Positions 7,473 to 16,164 of a stretch of 16,333 nt of DNA are shown piece by piece. Position numbers and translations under genes: made by a program. The notes beneath the pieces are model-generated. The model did no database searches. It had not been told where the DNA came from and worked only from the letters and a program-made list of their open reading frames with translations. Every line of letters begins with the position of its first letter. Position 1 is the first letter of the stretch. Origin of the DNA: UPXZ01 sp964541615 (GTDB lineage: Bacteria; Bacteroidota; Bacteroidia; Bacteroidales; Paludibacteraceae); assembly GCA_964541615.1 (NCBI GenBank), contig CAZIRA010000058.1, positions 1 to 16,333 of the forward strand, in the 5' to 3' direction.

Positions 7473-10400
7473 TTAAAAGTTTGCTGTTAAACCAAAAGTG
7501 TAAGTAGTAGGTAAAGGATATGTACTTCCATTGTCAATGGAACCGCTCAATATTGAACCTCCAATTTCGGGTGTATATCCTGAATTTGATTTGAAAGTCA
7601 ACGGGTTTTGAGCGTTGGCATACACACGTAATCTCTGTAATCCGAGGAAACCTGATACCACCGAAGGCATGTTGTATCCTATTTGAATATTGCGCACTCT
7701 TATATAGCTGCCGTCTTCCAATAAATTGGTAGAAGGTAGAAAATTATGTCCTCTTCCGTTATCCAGAATGGGATGTTCATTAGAAGTACCTTCTCCATGC
7801 CAGCGGTCAAGAGTGCTAGTATAATAATTGAATTGAGTAAAACTTGGTAATTTTTTCAGGTTCAGTATTTTATTACCTGTAACACCATTAAATTCCACTA
7901 TCATATCTACATTCTTGTAGCCTGCATTGAAGCCAAAACCATAAACGAACGAAGGAATGGTATTTCCGATAAAGGTACGGTCACTGGTGTTTATTTTTCC
8001 GTCCCCGCTTATATCTTCATACCGAATGTCTCCCGGTCTTGTTACCCACGAAGTTGTTGGGGCATTATTAATTTCAGTCTGATTTTGGAAAATTCCTTCC
8101 TGTACATAGCCGTATAAGGCCCCTACTGAATGTCCAACTCTGGTAATATGATAGGTGCCTGAAACAATATCAGCATCGTTATTTCCAAGTCGCAATACTT
8201 TATTTTTAAGTGTAGAGCCATTTACATTTATACCGTATCTGAAATCATCTCTTTTGTCTTGCCAGTTAATCATAAACTCAATACCTGAATTGTTCAAGGC
8301 ACCGGCATTGGTTACAGTGGGTACTGTTACACCAGCAGAACCCGGAACCCATGCAAGAAGGTTGTCTGTTGTTTTCGTGTAGTACCCTAATTCCAGTGCT
8401 AAACGGTCGTTGAACAAACGGCTTTCAATCCCTGCATCAAAGCCTTGAACAATTTCCCAACGTAAAGATTCATCCACAGCATAATTTGTAGTAGGCAAGT
8501 AATAAACTACTCCATTTACTACCACTTGCTGACCTCTAGGATTAATGGTAGGATATGCGAGATAATTGCCCACTTTATCATTCCCAAGCATTCCCCAGGA
8601 TGCTTTAAGTTTCAGATAACTAATATTCTTATGAAGCGGTTCGAAAAAGTTCTCTTCGCTGATAATCCAACCCAATCCTACGGCAGGAAAGTAACCCCAT
8701 TTATACCCCAAACGGAATTTTGAAGAAGCATCCGCGCGGAAGCTAACTGTTGCTAAATATTTGTCTGCATAAGAATAGCTTATACGTCCTAAATAAGAAA
8801 CAAAAGATTCGGCATCATACGCATCACCATTGTATTTCTTGTCAGGAGAACCCATGTTCAGCATCCAAAATTCTTTTGGAACAACCCACATGTTACCATC
8901 AGCAATAGTATCAGTAGATGCATAAAAACTTTTTGTTTCCATTACACGGGCTGTATAACCTGCCATAGCATTGATGCGATGAACGTCCAGTACTTTGTTG
9001 TAATTCAGTAAAAAGTCAACCTGATATTTTGTGTACTCAGCATTTTGTCTTCTGAAACGTGTGAATTCACTCTTGTGAGAAGAGTTTGATGTTGCATTAT
9101 TTACATCAAATCGCGGCGTAAATTGATTGTCCTGATTTATACCGATATCGCCATATCCGGTTACACGAAAAGAAAAATCTTTCAAAAAATTAATCTCTCC
9201 ATATACATTTCCAACTGTACGGTATCCATAGGTTTCCTGGTTTCCTTTGCCGATTTCCATTCGTGCAACCGGGTTTGCCACGTCCTTCTGAATACCGGGC
9301 GAAGGTGTGTAGTATGAACCAATATTTTCAGGATTATGATCTGCTGCCGGTGCATAGGGCGAATAGGTAGGGATTGCTTGAACAGCATTTTGTACGTCAG
9401 CAGTTGCCGGGTCCATATCCCATCTGCTTAAAGTTATGTTTCCACCGATTTTTAAATATTTACCGATATTATAATCAGATGCCCACCTGGCATTGAATCG
9501 TTGATATGAATTGTACTTTACAATTCCATCTTGTAAGAAATACCCCAAGGATAGAACATTGCTGGCTTTCTCATTAGACTGTCCGATAGTAATGCTATGG
9601 CTGGTGATTGGTGCCGACCGGAAAATATGGGATTGCCAATCTGTACCTCCACCCAGCAAATCAGGCACCCATTCAGTTGCAGCAGGATTCATGTTTTTTA
9701 GCATTTCATTGTAAAGGGTAGTAAACTCGCTAGCATTAGTGAGGTTCACTCTATCTCTGTTATGCAGGGTTTGAGTGCCGGCATAACCGTCATAAGTTAC
9801 ACTCAGTTTGTCTTTATCAGCCCGTTTAGTTGTGATTATAATAACACCATTTGCTCCCTGAACACCAAAAATTGCTAACGAAGAAGGATCTTTAAGTACT
9901 TCGATAGAAGAAATATCATTCGGGTTTACGAAATCAATATTATCCGTAAACAGTCCGTCAACGATATAAAGAGGTTGAGTCCCGGCATTAACAGTGGCTA
10001 CCCCGCGGAGTTGAACCGTGGGACTTCCACCTGCACTGCCGCTGTTAGTTATCATTAAGCCTGGTACTTTTCCCTGCAAAGATTTCACAGGGTTGTAGCT
10101 TGGTGAAGTTTTAAGCTCATCGCCACTTATGGAAACAATAGAACCAGTTACATCTCTTTTTCGGGCAGTACCGTATCCTACAACCACAATTTCTTCAAGC
10201 ATTTTTGTATCCTCAACTAGCAAAATGTTGATGGGAGCTGTGTCAGAAACTAGTACTGTCTGCGACATAAAGCCTACATAGGATATTTCCAACATCGCTC
10301 CTGCGGGAACAGAAATTGAAAACTGACCATTAAAATTTGTAATAGTACCGTTTATGGTGCCTTTTTGAAGAACTTTTACACCAATTAAAGGTTCACTTGT

Positions 10401-10508
10401 TTTTTCATCCAGTATAGTACCAGTCACTTGAATATTCTGACCCATCGCGTATCCTACACTGAGTAGAAAAACAAGAAGTAAGATAATGTTTTTGTTTTTC
10501 ATATGCAT
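7473..10508 (-). CDS. susC: SusC/RagA-family TonB-dependent outer-membrane transporter
   Basis: It imports oligosaccharides across the outer membrane using TonB energy. The protein has 1011 residues, a usual SusC length. It has a signal peptide to about Q24, then a CarboxypepD_reg-like N-terminal extension (~26-98) and the SusC-type segment EEIVVVGYGTARKRDVTGSI (105-124). The TonB plug follows (~115-230), with PLYIVDG (179-185) and ANGVIIITTK (219-228). The 22-strand barrel fills the rest and ends in an aromatic residue (TYTFGLTANF). No FecR/anti-sigma STN domain is visible at the N-terminus, so the transporter is not predicted to signal to an ECF sigma factor. That agrees with the dedicated one-protein regulator upstream. 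The start at 10508 has an A-rich -3 context; an ATG two codons later (10502) is equally able to begin the signal peptide. It sits 106 bases after the GH3 gene, with a hairpin in the gap. Confidence 0.97.
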   Translation of the reverse strand: MHMKNKNIILLLVFLLSVGYAMGQNIQVTGTILDEKTSEPLIGVKVLQKGTINGTITNFNGQFSISVPAGAMLEISYVGFMSQTVLVSDTAPINILLVEDTKMLEEIVVVGYGTARKRDVTGSIVSISGDELKTSPSYNPVKSLQGKVPGLMITNSGSAGGSPTVQLRGVATVNAGTQPLYIVDGLFTDNIDFVNPNDISSIEVLKDPSSLAIFGVQGANGVIIITTKRADKDKLSVTYDGYAGTQTLHNRDRVNLTNASEFTTLYNEMLKNMNPAATEWVPDLLGGGTDWQSHIFRSAPITSHSITIGQSNEKASNVLSLGYFLQDGIVKYNSYQRFNARWASDYNIGKYLKIGGNITLSRWDMDPATADVQNAVQAIPTYSPYAPAADHNPENIGSYYTPSPGIQKDVANPVARMEIGKGNQETYGYRTVGNVYGEINFLKDFSFRVTGYGDIGINQDNQFTPRFDVNNATSNSSHKSEFTRFRRQNAEYTKYQVDFLLNYNKVLDVHRINAMAGYTARVMETKSFYASTDTIADGNMWVVPKEFWMLNMGSPDKKYNGDAYDAESFVSYLGRISYSYADKYLATVSFRADASSKFRLGYKWGYFPAVGLGWIISEENFFEPLHKNISYLKLKASWGMLGNDKVGNYLAYPTINPRGQQVVVNGVVYYLPTTNYAVDESLRWEIVQGFDAGIESRLFNDRLALELGYYTKTTDNLLAWVPGSAGVTVPTVTNAGALNNSGIEFMINWQDKRDDFRYGINVNGSTLKNKVLRLGNNDADIVSGTYHITRVGHSVGALYGYVQEGIFQNQTEINNAPTTSWVTRPGDIRYEDISGDGKINTSDRTFIGNTIPSFVYGFGFNAGYKNVDMIVEFNGVTGNKILNLKKLPSFTQFNYYTSTLDRWHGEGTSNEHPILDNGRGHNFLPSTNLLEDGSYIRVRNIQIGYNMPSVVSGFLGLQRLRVYANAQNPLTFKSNSGYTPEIGGSILSGSIDNGSTYPLPTTYTFGLTANF

Positions 10509-10580
10509 GTTGAATTAAGTTATTATTTCTATTTTCGTTATAATCCTAATTTGATATTTTATAAAAATAAAAGTATCAAG

Positions 10581-10610
10581 CACTTCCTGACTCCCAGAAG
10601 GGAGAGGGTG
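10581..10610 (-). other. GC-rich hairpin between the GH3 and susC genes
   Basis: A broken stem is visible: CTCCC (10591-10595) pairs with GGGAG (10600-10604) around a four-base loop. It extends by CCT/AGG (10586-10588 with 10605-10607) and CAC/GTG (10581-10583 with 10608-10610) past two 2-base bulges. It is the only GC-rich stretch in a 106-base AT-rich gap and begins 5 bases after the GH3 stop codon. On the minus strand a T-rich but interrupted segment follows about 8 bases later. It could be a weak terminator, or an RNA-stabilising or processing hairpin that sets susC levels apart from GH3. I saw no clear TAnnTTTG box for a separate susC promoter in the gap. Confidence 0.5.
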
Positions 10611-10614
10611 TTAA

Positions 10615-12996
10615 TTACTTCGCCCAATTCACTCTAACAGTTTTCACATCCTGTGAATTTCCACCAATCATAATGTCAAAATCTCCGCTTTCCCAGTCGT
10701 ATTTCAGTTCATTATTGTAGTATTTAAGGTCTTCGGGGGTAATCTCAAAACTGACTACTTTGCTTTCACCTGGTTTGAGCATCATTTTCCGGAAACCTTT
10801 CAATTCTTTAAGTGGACGTGTATTAGTGCCCACAATATCCCGGATGTACAATTGCACCACTTCTGATCCTTCGTATTTTCCTGTGTTAGTAAGAGTTACA
10901 TTTGCAATCAGCTTTCCGTTTCCCTGCAGATTTTTGGTTGAAACATTTACATCGCTATAAATAAAAGTAGTGTAGCTCAGTCCGAATCCAAAGGGGAACA
11001 ATGGTAAATTGGACGAATCGAGGTATGCTGTACGGAATTTCTCCCAAATATTTTCATTTGTCAATGGACGACCGGTATTTTTGTGATTGTAATAAATCGG
11101 AATTTGTCCTACGCTCCTCGGGAAAGTAACCGGAAGTTTGGCGGAAGGATTTACTTTACCAAAGAGTACATCTGAAATGGCGTAACCGGCTTCACTTCCG
11201 GGGAACCATACATTTAATATTGCATCTGCCAATTCATTTTCTTCGTTGATAACCAGGGGTCTGCCGTTGAAAAGTACCAGTACGATTGGTTTTCCGGTTT
11301 TTTTTAGTTCGCGCAGCAAATCTTTCTGCGACTGGCGAAGTTCCAGATTAACCATCGAACTGGCTTCCCCTGAACTTTCGGAAGCTTCTCCCAAGGCTGC
11401 TATTATTACATCGGCTTGATTGGCAACGTCAACTGCTTCTTTGAGAATTTGCTCTTTCGGGCGTTCATCCCGATACGCTTTTTTGCCGAACATGGTAATT
11501 TTATTCTCGAACTCCGGGTCATAATCAAAATTAGCACCTTTCGCAAAAAGAAATTCAGCCTGATTTCCAAAAGTTTCTTTCAATCCTTTCAGCAGTGAAA
11601 CTGCATCAGCATGTCTGGAAGCCACACTCCAGGTTCCGGGCATATTTTCAGGATTATCAGCCAACGGACCGATTACAGCAATTTTTCCTTTTGCTTGAAG
11701 AGGTAATAATTGGTTTTCATTTTTCAGCAGAACCATGGAGTTTGCAGATACTTTTCTGGCAAAATTTCTGTTTTCTGTGTTGTAAACCTCTTTCTTAGCT
11801 CTCTCAGAGTTACAATATTTATATGGATCAGAAAATAATCCTAATCGGTATTTTGCCTCCAAAATTCTGCGAGCTGCCTGATCAATTTCCGAATGGGTAA
11901 CTTTCCCCTCTTTCAGCGATTTTTCCAATGTTGTCAAAAATCCCTCACTCACCATATCCATGTCAACACCTGCATGAAGTGCCATTGCAGACGCAGTTTG
12001 CAAGTTACCGATACCGTGCATGATCATTTCGCTGATTCCGGTATAATCGCTCACGTTCAATCCCTGAAATCCCCACTGGTTTCGTAAAACTTCGGTCTGC
12101 AACCAGCGATTTCCGGTAGCGGGAACGCCTTCCAGTTCGTTGAAAGAAGCCATGATACTGCCGACACCTGCATCAACTGCCGCTTTGAACGGCGGAAAAT
12201 AGACATTATACATCGTTACACGGCTCATATCTACCGTATTATAGTCACGACCACCTTCGGGCGCTCCATACAGCGCAAAGTGCTTTACACAGGCAAGCAT
12301 GGTGTTATTAGCCGATAAATCGTTTCCCTGATAACCCGCTACCATGGCTTTCGAAATCTGGCTTCCTAAATAAGGATCTTCGCCGGAACCTTCGGAAATG
12401 CGTCCCCAGCGCGGGTCACGAGAGATATCTACCATTGGAGAAAAAGTCCAGTTTATACCGTCAGCAGTAGCTTCTTGAGCTGCTACCCGTGCTGATTGCT
12501 GAATCAAATCCATGTCCCAGGATGATGCCAAGCCGAGTGGAATAGGAAAGGTAGATTCGTATCCATGGATTACGTCCATCCCGAAAAGCATGGGTATTTT
12601 CAGGCGGCTTTCTTCTATTGCCACGCGCTGCATTTCACGAATTTTATCAACACCTTTAATATTAAATAGTCCACCCACTTTGCCGTCTTTGATTTTTTGT
12701 CCGATATCGGAACTTTTGGCTTGTCCGGTAGTGAAATCTCCGGCAGTCGGTAGATTTAGCTGGCCTAATTTTTCTGTTAAAGTCATTTTGGCCATCAATT
12801 CATCGACAAATTGATCCATAACCGGGTCTGATTTGAAATGAATGGACTTGCTGGAAGTTATCTTAGTTTCCACTGCCGGTTTATCTGTGACAACGAAGGT
12901 GTTTTTTCTGGATTTTCTCTGCGAAATTGCACCTTGAAATGGAATTACTGCCATTAATATAATGGTGATTACTAAATAACATTTTTGCGTACTCAT
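10615..12996 (-). CDS. bglX: GH3 periplasmic beta-glucosidase, BglX type
   Basis: A 793-residue exo-acting beta-glucosidase that releases glucose from the non-reducing end of beta-gluco-oligosaccharides. The signal peptide is ~1-26 (ending GAISQ) with no lipobox and no sorting domain, so a periplasmic location is expected. The GH3 N-terminal barrel (~60-390) contains LFGMDVIHGYESTFPIPLGL (137-156), DPRWGRISEGSGEDPYL (194-210), KHF (238-240) and the nucleophile motif NVSDYTG with D317. The GH3 C-terminal domain (~420-635) contains SSGEASS with E544 as the likely acid/base. The C-terminal fibronectin-III-like domain (~700-775) is complete. All known GH3 active-site landmarks are present and the length is normal. 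GH3 members of this architecture include sophorose/beta-1,2-glucan-active enzymes of Bacteroides, but linkage specificity cannot be read from sequence alone. It is the first gene of the operon, after a 283-base untranslated gap. Confidence 0.95.
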   Translation of the reverse strand: MSTQKCYLVITIILMAVIPFQGAISQRKSRKNTFVVTDKPAVETKITSSKSIHFKSDPVMDQFVDELMAKMTLTEKLGQLNLPTAGDFTTGQAKSSDIGQKIKDGKVGGLFNIKGVDKIREMQRVAIEESRLKIPMLFGMDVIHGYESTFPIPLGLASSWDMDLIQQSARVAAQEATADGINWTFSPMVDISRDPRWGRISEGSGEDPYLGSQISKAMVAGYQGNDLSANNTMLACVKHFALYGAPEGGRDYNTVDMSRVTMYNVYFPPFKAAVDAGVGSIMASFNELEGVPATGNRWLQTEVLRNQWGFQGLNVSDYTGISEMIMHGIGNLQTASAMALHAGVDMDMVSEGFLTTLEKSLKEGKVTHSEIDQAARRILEAKYRLGLFSDPYKYCNSERAKKEVYNTENRNFARKVSANSMVLLKNENQLLPLQAKGKIAVIGPLADNPENMPGTWSVASRHADAVSLLKGLKETFGNQAEFLFAKGANFDYDPEFENKITMFGKKAYRDERPKEQILKEAVDVANQADVIIAALGEASESSGEASSMVNLELRQSQKDLLRELKKTGKPIVLVLFNGRPLVINEENELADAILNVWFPGSEAGYAISDVLFGKVNPSAKLPVTFPRSVGQIPIYYNHKNTGRPLTNENIWEKFRTAYLDSSNLPLFPFGFGLSYTTFIYSDVNVSTKNLQGNGKLIANVTLTNTGKYEGSEVVQLYIRDIVGTNTRPLKELKGFRKMMLKPGESKVVSFEITPEDLKYYNNELKYDWESGDFDIMIGGNSQDVKTVRVNWAK

Positions 12997-13057
12997 ACTT
13001 TTTAATTTTTAGTTACACAAAATTGCAAATTCAAAGCCCAAGCTCCAAATTTTTCAA

Positions 13058-13097
13058 CCCTATTTGAATACTACATAAAAAAACTACTTAAATAGGG
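13058..13097 (-). other. Inverted repeat CCCTATTT/AAATAGGG in the GH3 leader
   Basis: Two perfect 8-base arms (13058-13065 and 13090-13097) are separated by 24 AT-rich bases. The pairing could extend inward by a G-U and an A-T pair. It lies about 60 to 100 bases upstream of the GH3 start codon, so it may be a protein-binding site with half-sites about three helical turns apart (32 bases centre to centre), or a leader hairpin. No T-tract follows, so it is not a terminator. Confidence 0.4.
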
Positions 13098-13223
13098 GAT
13101 ACTATTTTAGGCCTACAATGAAAATATTAGTTGTCTAAGAGTCTTATTTTCAACGTATAAAAAATAGATATTTTAAAAAATAAAATAATTGGAAAATGGG
13201 TGAAATGTAGGAAATGGAATTGA

Positions 13224-13242
13224 TGTTGTTTAAATAAACGAA
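13224..13242. promoter_or_regulatory. Candidate operator, copy 2 (upstream of GH3)
   Basis: The plus-strand sequence TGTTGTTTAAATAAACGAA matches 17 of 19 bases with the copy at 16165-16183 in front of the regulator. The core GTTTA-AA-TAAAC is a perfect inverted repeat with a 2-base centre, as expected for a dimeric HTH protein. The -7-like sequence TAAGTTTC (minus strand, 13247-13240) overlaps its edge at nearly the same offset as the -7 box does in the regulator promoter. It sits 38 bases after the regulator stop codon and about 230 bases before the GH3 start. Confidence 0.5.
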
Positions 13243-13279
13243 ACTTAAATATTTGAAAGATTCAAAAAGCTAGTCTATT

Positions 13280-16153
13280 TCATTGCTTGAATTCAATTAG
13301 AAATTCACTGATGTTCTTTTCCGATGGGATGTTGATTTTCTTACGGATGCGGTAGCGTGCCATTTCCACTCCTTTTGGAGAGATGTTCATTAGGTGTGCA
13401 ATGTCTTTTGTAGTGAGATTTAGACGGAAATAAGCACAAAAGCGTAGGTCGTTAGAAGTTAACTCCGGGTATGCTGCATGGAGATTACGGAAGAAATTCT
13501 CGTGAATACGGTCAAAATTGGTTTGGAATATTTTCCAATCATCGTTAGATGAGATGCTTTGATCAACTAAGCGCACCATTCGATCGTAGTATTTGTTAGG
13601 ATACTGTGACCCAAGATGCTTTTTCAAATCAACCAGCTCATCCTTAACTTTGATAAGAACTTCATTCTTGCGGATGATAGTCATAGTTGACATGGCCAAC
13701 TCTTTGCTTTTCAACGTTAAATCAGATTCTAATTTTTCAGCTTTAAGTGCAACAATCTCGCGTTCCCTTTTTTCAATTTCCATTCTACGAATTTCTTCCT
13801 GTTCCAGATGCAACTTTTTCTGCTTGGTGTTAAAATTCTGTTTGATAAAATAGTAAGCTAAATAAGCGGTTGTCAATAATAGAATAAGAAAAAGAATCTT
13901 GCTAAACATATTCCAGTAAAAGGGTGGCTTCATGCGGAACGAATAATTTTTAACTGCAAGCACATCACCGTTATTATTGAGTACCCGAACACTGAATATG
14001 TATTTTCCAGGAGTTAAATAAGAATACTCTTTGATGTTGCTTTTGGTCTTTTCGCTCCAGTTATCATTCAACCCAGTAAGTTTATAGCTGAATTGCAGAT
14101 CGTGAAGATTTGAAAATTTTGGATAGCTTACATTGAATTTTATCCTGTTGTTGGTGTGTGAGAATGAAACATTTTCTAAATCTGAATTTATAGGCAACAA
14201 TGTTCTTTCTTCAGATTTTTTATCAACAACTGAAACTTCAATCAGTAAAATATTTCGTCTAACGGCATCTTCATCTTTTGGTCTATTGCTGGATTTATAA
14301 AGAGCCAGCCCGTTTTCAAGAGTAAATAATGCCGTGTCATCAGAAACCGGAATTATGTTTTGAAAATTATCCACAGTTTGATTCAGAAACAGAGAATACT
14401 GTACTCGGTCAATTATATTTATTTTCTCATCCTTAAACTCCACCAATGCCGCTTCTTCATTTTTTATAAACCAGTAAGAAGTAGAATTTTGGCGACATAT
14501 TTTATATGAATTGGAAAAATTACCCAATGCTTTGTTCAATTCATCAAATGGAATTATTTTATTCTTGATATCATCGTAGATGTAGAAACAGCTGTTATCC
14601 GTAAAGACAACCCGATTGTTGATGGAGTAAGTGTAAATTAATGAAGGATGTTTTTCATTCAGTGAATCATATTCACGTATGCTCTCGATTGTATTCATAT
14701 CGGGATTCAGTTTAATCATAAATAATCCCTGATGCATGTGTGATGCCCATATTCTCCCCTGATAATCAATAGAAATAGTCTTAATCGGATTGAGGAAATT
14801 GTTGATATTGCTGTGAAATTTCCACTCGCCATCCTGCTTTGTATAGATCACCAAATCTGAATACGTACCCTGCACTAAGACTTCTCGACCGTGGATTGTC
14901 CCTTTGCCCATGCACATGCCGCCTTTTGTCAACGACATTGTTTTTCGGACTGGCGCTATCTGATAAGTTTCCTCATTATTGCCGCAGAAAAGCTGATTGT
15001 CAAAACGATCAATTGACCAGACCTGGCCTTTAATCAGAGGATCTACTTGGATTTGAGTTAATGAATTGGTTGAGATAGATAGATTTCCAGAGTAAAGTCC
15101 CTGATTAGTAGCGAGGTACAATTTATTTGGCGGAAGAAAACTCAATGAGTATACAGAACCGATGGAAGGTGAAAAAGATTGTATTAGTAAAATGGATTTG
15201 CTTAGCCTTACCATTGAAATTCCATGATCCAGAGCTACCCAAAGGTTGTTTTCGGCATCAGGGAGCATCCCGAGCACTGTATTATTCTGCAAATTATTGT
15301 CGGTGTTAAGCAACCAGACTTTTTTTCCAGACTTGTCCACAGCAGTGATACCGTTCAGTATTGTCCCGATAATCAGCAGTGAATCTTTTGACAGTACAGC
15401 GTTATTTACACCTGAATCTTTCAAATAATCCAAACTGCTGTCTGAAAATCTACGGAATTCAATACCATTGAAAATGTAGATTCCATCCGATTGTGTAACT
15501 ACATAGGCCTCTTTTCTGGCAAAAGGAACCACTGAAATGACCGAACTTTTGAAGGGGACATTACTTACAGTTGTAAATTGTTGCGAAGTGATATCAAAAC
15601 GGCAAAATCCCTTTTGCAGAGTGTGCACATATATCTGATTATCAAAAGGATGGAGATAAAGAAAAGTTTCATCAAATAATTTCCCGGAAATATTTTTCCC
15701 ATCAAAAATAAAGATACTTTTAAAAGATTGGAACAAAATTTTCCCATTAAATTCTATTATCCTCCAAATTTCATCATTTTCTAACTTGAAGTTCTTTAGC
15801 TGATTGGAAAGCGAAATGTAGTTCAACACTCCGAATTTATCTTTTTCAAAATATCCAAATTCCCTGAACGAACCTACGTAAATCCGATCGTTTCTATCTA
15901 TATAAACCGAACGGACTACGTTTACAGTGGGTAGCTTGAAAAGCGTGATACTGGTTCCGTCAAATCGCAGCAATCCCACGTTATTCCCAAAATACATAAG
16001 ACCGTCGCTGCTTTGTGCCACAGACCAGTTCTGATTGCCACCTGTATAATCTTTTTTATTGAATTGTGTCACAATAGGTGTAAAGTCATTCGCTGCAAGC
16101 AAAAATGGAAAAGCAAGCAATACAAAACTAATTATGTGTTTTGAGAACTTCAT
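13280..16153 (-). CDS. Membrane-anchored one-component regulator: propeller, Y_Y_Y domain, TM helix, LuxR-type HTH
   Basis: A 957-residue sensor and transcription factor in one chain. Residues 1-21 are a signal sequence. Residues ~25-620 contain repeated two-component-regulator-propeller blades with the family's GLxxFDG and NNLWVALDHG style motifs (60-66, 302-311), expected to fold as periplasmic beta-propellers. Residues ~665-745 form a Y_Y_Y (triple-tyrosine) domain (FSYKLTGLNDNW, LTPGKYIFSVRV). One transmembrane helix follows at ~750-770 and a charged coiled coil at ~772-845. The C-terminus (~893-945) is a LuxR/GerE-type HTH with YPELTSNDLRFCAYFRLNL, the recognition-helix region SPKGVEMARYRIRKKI, and no AraC domain. 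There is no histidine kinase, HATPase or receiver domain, so it is not a classical hybrid two-component system. Ligand binding in the periplasm is probably passed straight to the HTH. Its position just upstream of, and parallel to, the PUL suggests it controls the PUL. The ligand is unknown; a breakdown oligosaccharide is the natural guess. Confidence 0.93.
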   Translation of the reverse strand: MKFSKHIISFVLLAFPFLLAANDFTPIVTQFNKKDYTGGNQNWSVAQSSDGLMYFGNNVGLLRFDGTSITLFKLPTVNVVRSVYIDRNDRIYVGSFREFGYFEKDKFGVLNYISLSNQLKNFKLENDEIWRIIEFNGKILFQSFKSIFIFDGKNISGKLFDETFLYLHPFDNQIYVHTLQKGFCRFDITSQQFTTVSNVPFKSSVISVVPFARKEAYVVTQSDGIYIFNGIEFRRFSDSSLDYLKDSGVNNAVLSKDSLLIIGTILNGITAVDKSGKKVWLLNTDNNLQNNTVLGMLPDAENNLWVALDHGISMVRLSKSILLIQSFSPSIGSVYSLSFLPPNKLYLATNQGLYSGNLSISTNSLTQIQVDPLIKGQVWSIDRFDNQLFCGNNEETYQIAPVRKTMSLTKGGMCMGKGTIHGREVLVQGTYSDLVIYTKQDGEWKFHSNINNFLNPIKTISIDYQGRIWASHMHQGLFMIKLNPDMNTIESIREYDSLNEKHPSLIYTYSINNRVVFTDNSCFYIYDDIKNKIIPFDELNKALGNFSNSYKICRQNSTSYWFIKNEEAALVEFKDEKINIIDRVQYSLFLNQTVDNFQNIIPVSDDTALFTLENGLALYKSSNRPKDEDAVRRNILLIEVSVVDKKSEERTLLPINSDLENVSFSHTNNRIKFNVSYPKFSNLHDLQFSYKLTGLNDNWSEKTKSNIKEYSYLTPGKYIFSVRVLNNNGDVLAVKNYSFRMKPPFYWNMFSKILFLILLLTTAYLAYYFIKQNFNTKQKKLHLEQEEIRRMEIEKREREIVALKAEKLESDLTLKSKELAMSTMTIIRKNEVLIKVKDELVDLKKHLGSQYPNKYYDRMVRLVDQSISSNDDWKIFQTNFDRIHENFFRNLHAAYPELTSNDLRFCAYFRLNLTTKDIAHLMNISPKGVEMARYRIRKKINIPSEKNISEFLIEFKQ

Positions 16154-16164
16154 TTACTATTGTT

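Larger units (their letters stand above)
12997..13279 (-). promoter_or_regulatory. Regulatory gap upstream of the GH3-susCD operon
   Basis: These 283 bases hold no convincing gene. From the regulator end they contain the shared 19-base motif (13224-13242) and an overlapping near-match to a Bacteroidota -7 box: TAAGTTTC on the minus strand, 13247-13240, one base off TAnnTTTG. No well-spaced -33 element is visible. They also contain a palindrome TAGGCCTA (13108-13115) and an 8-bp inverted repeat CCCTATTT/AAATAGGG (13058-13065 and 13090-13097). No T-tract hairpin follows the regulator gene, so readthrough from the regulator is possible. If transcription starts near 13233, the GH3 message would have a leader of about 235 bases. 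Confidence 0.5.

Noticed and set aside
7473..10508. Control of SusC through an anti-sigma factor/ECF sigma pair
   Set aside because: No STN signalling domain is seen before the plug, and no FecR or sigma factor gene lies in the window.
10503..10525. Third copy of the operator-like motif before susC (GTTGAATTAAGTT)
   Set aside because: It shares only scattered AT bases with the two good copies and lacks the GTTTA-nn-TAAAC dyad.
13280..16153. Hybrid two-component system (HTCS) regulator
   Set aside because: The propeller and Y_Y_Y sensor are shared with HTCS proteins, but there is no histidine kinase, ATPase, receiver or AraC HTH. The C-terminus is LuxR type.
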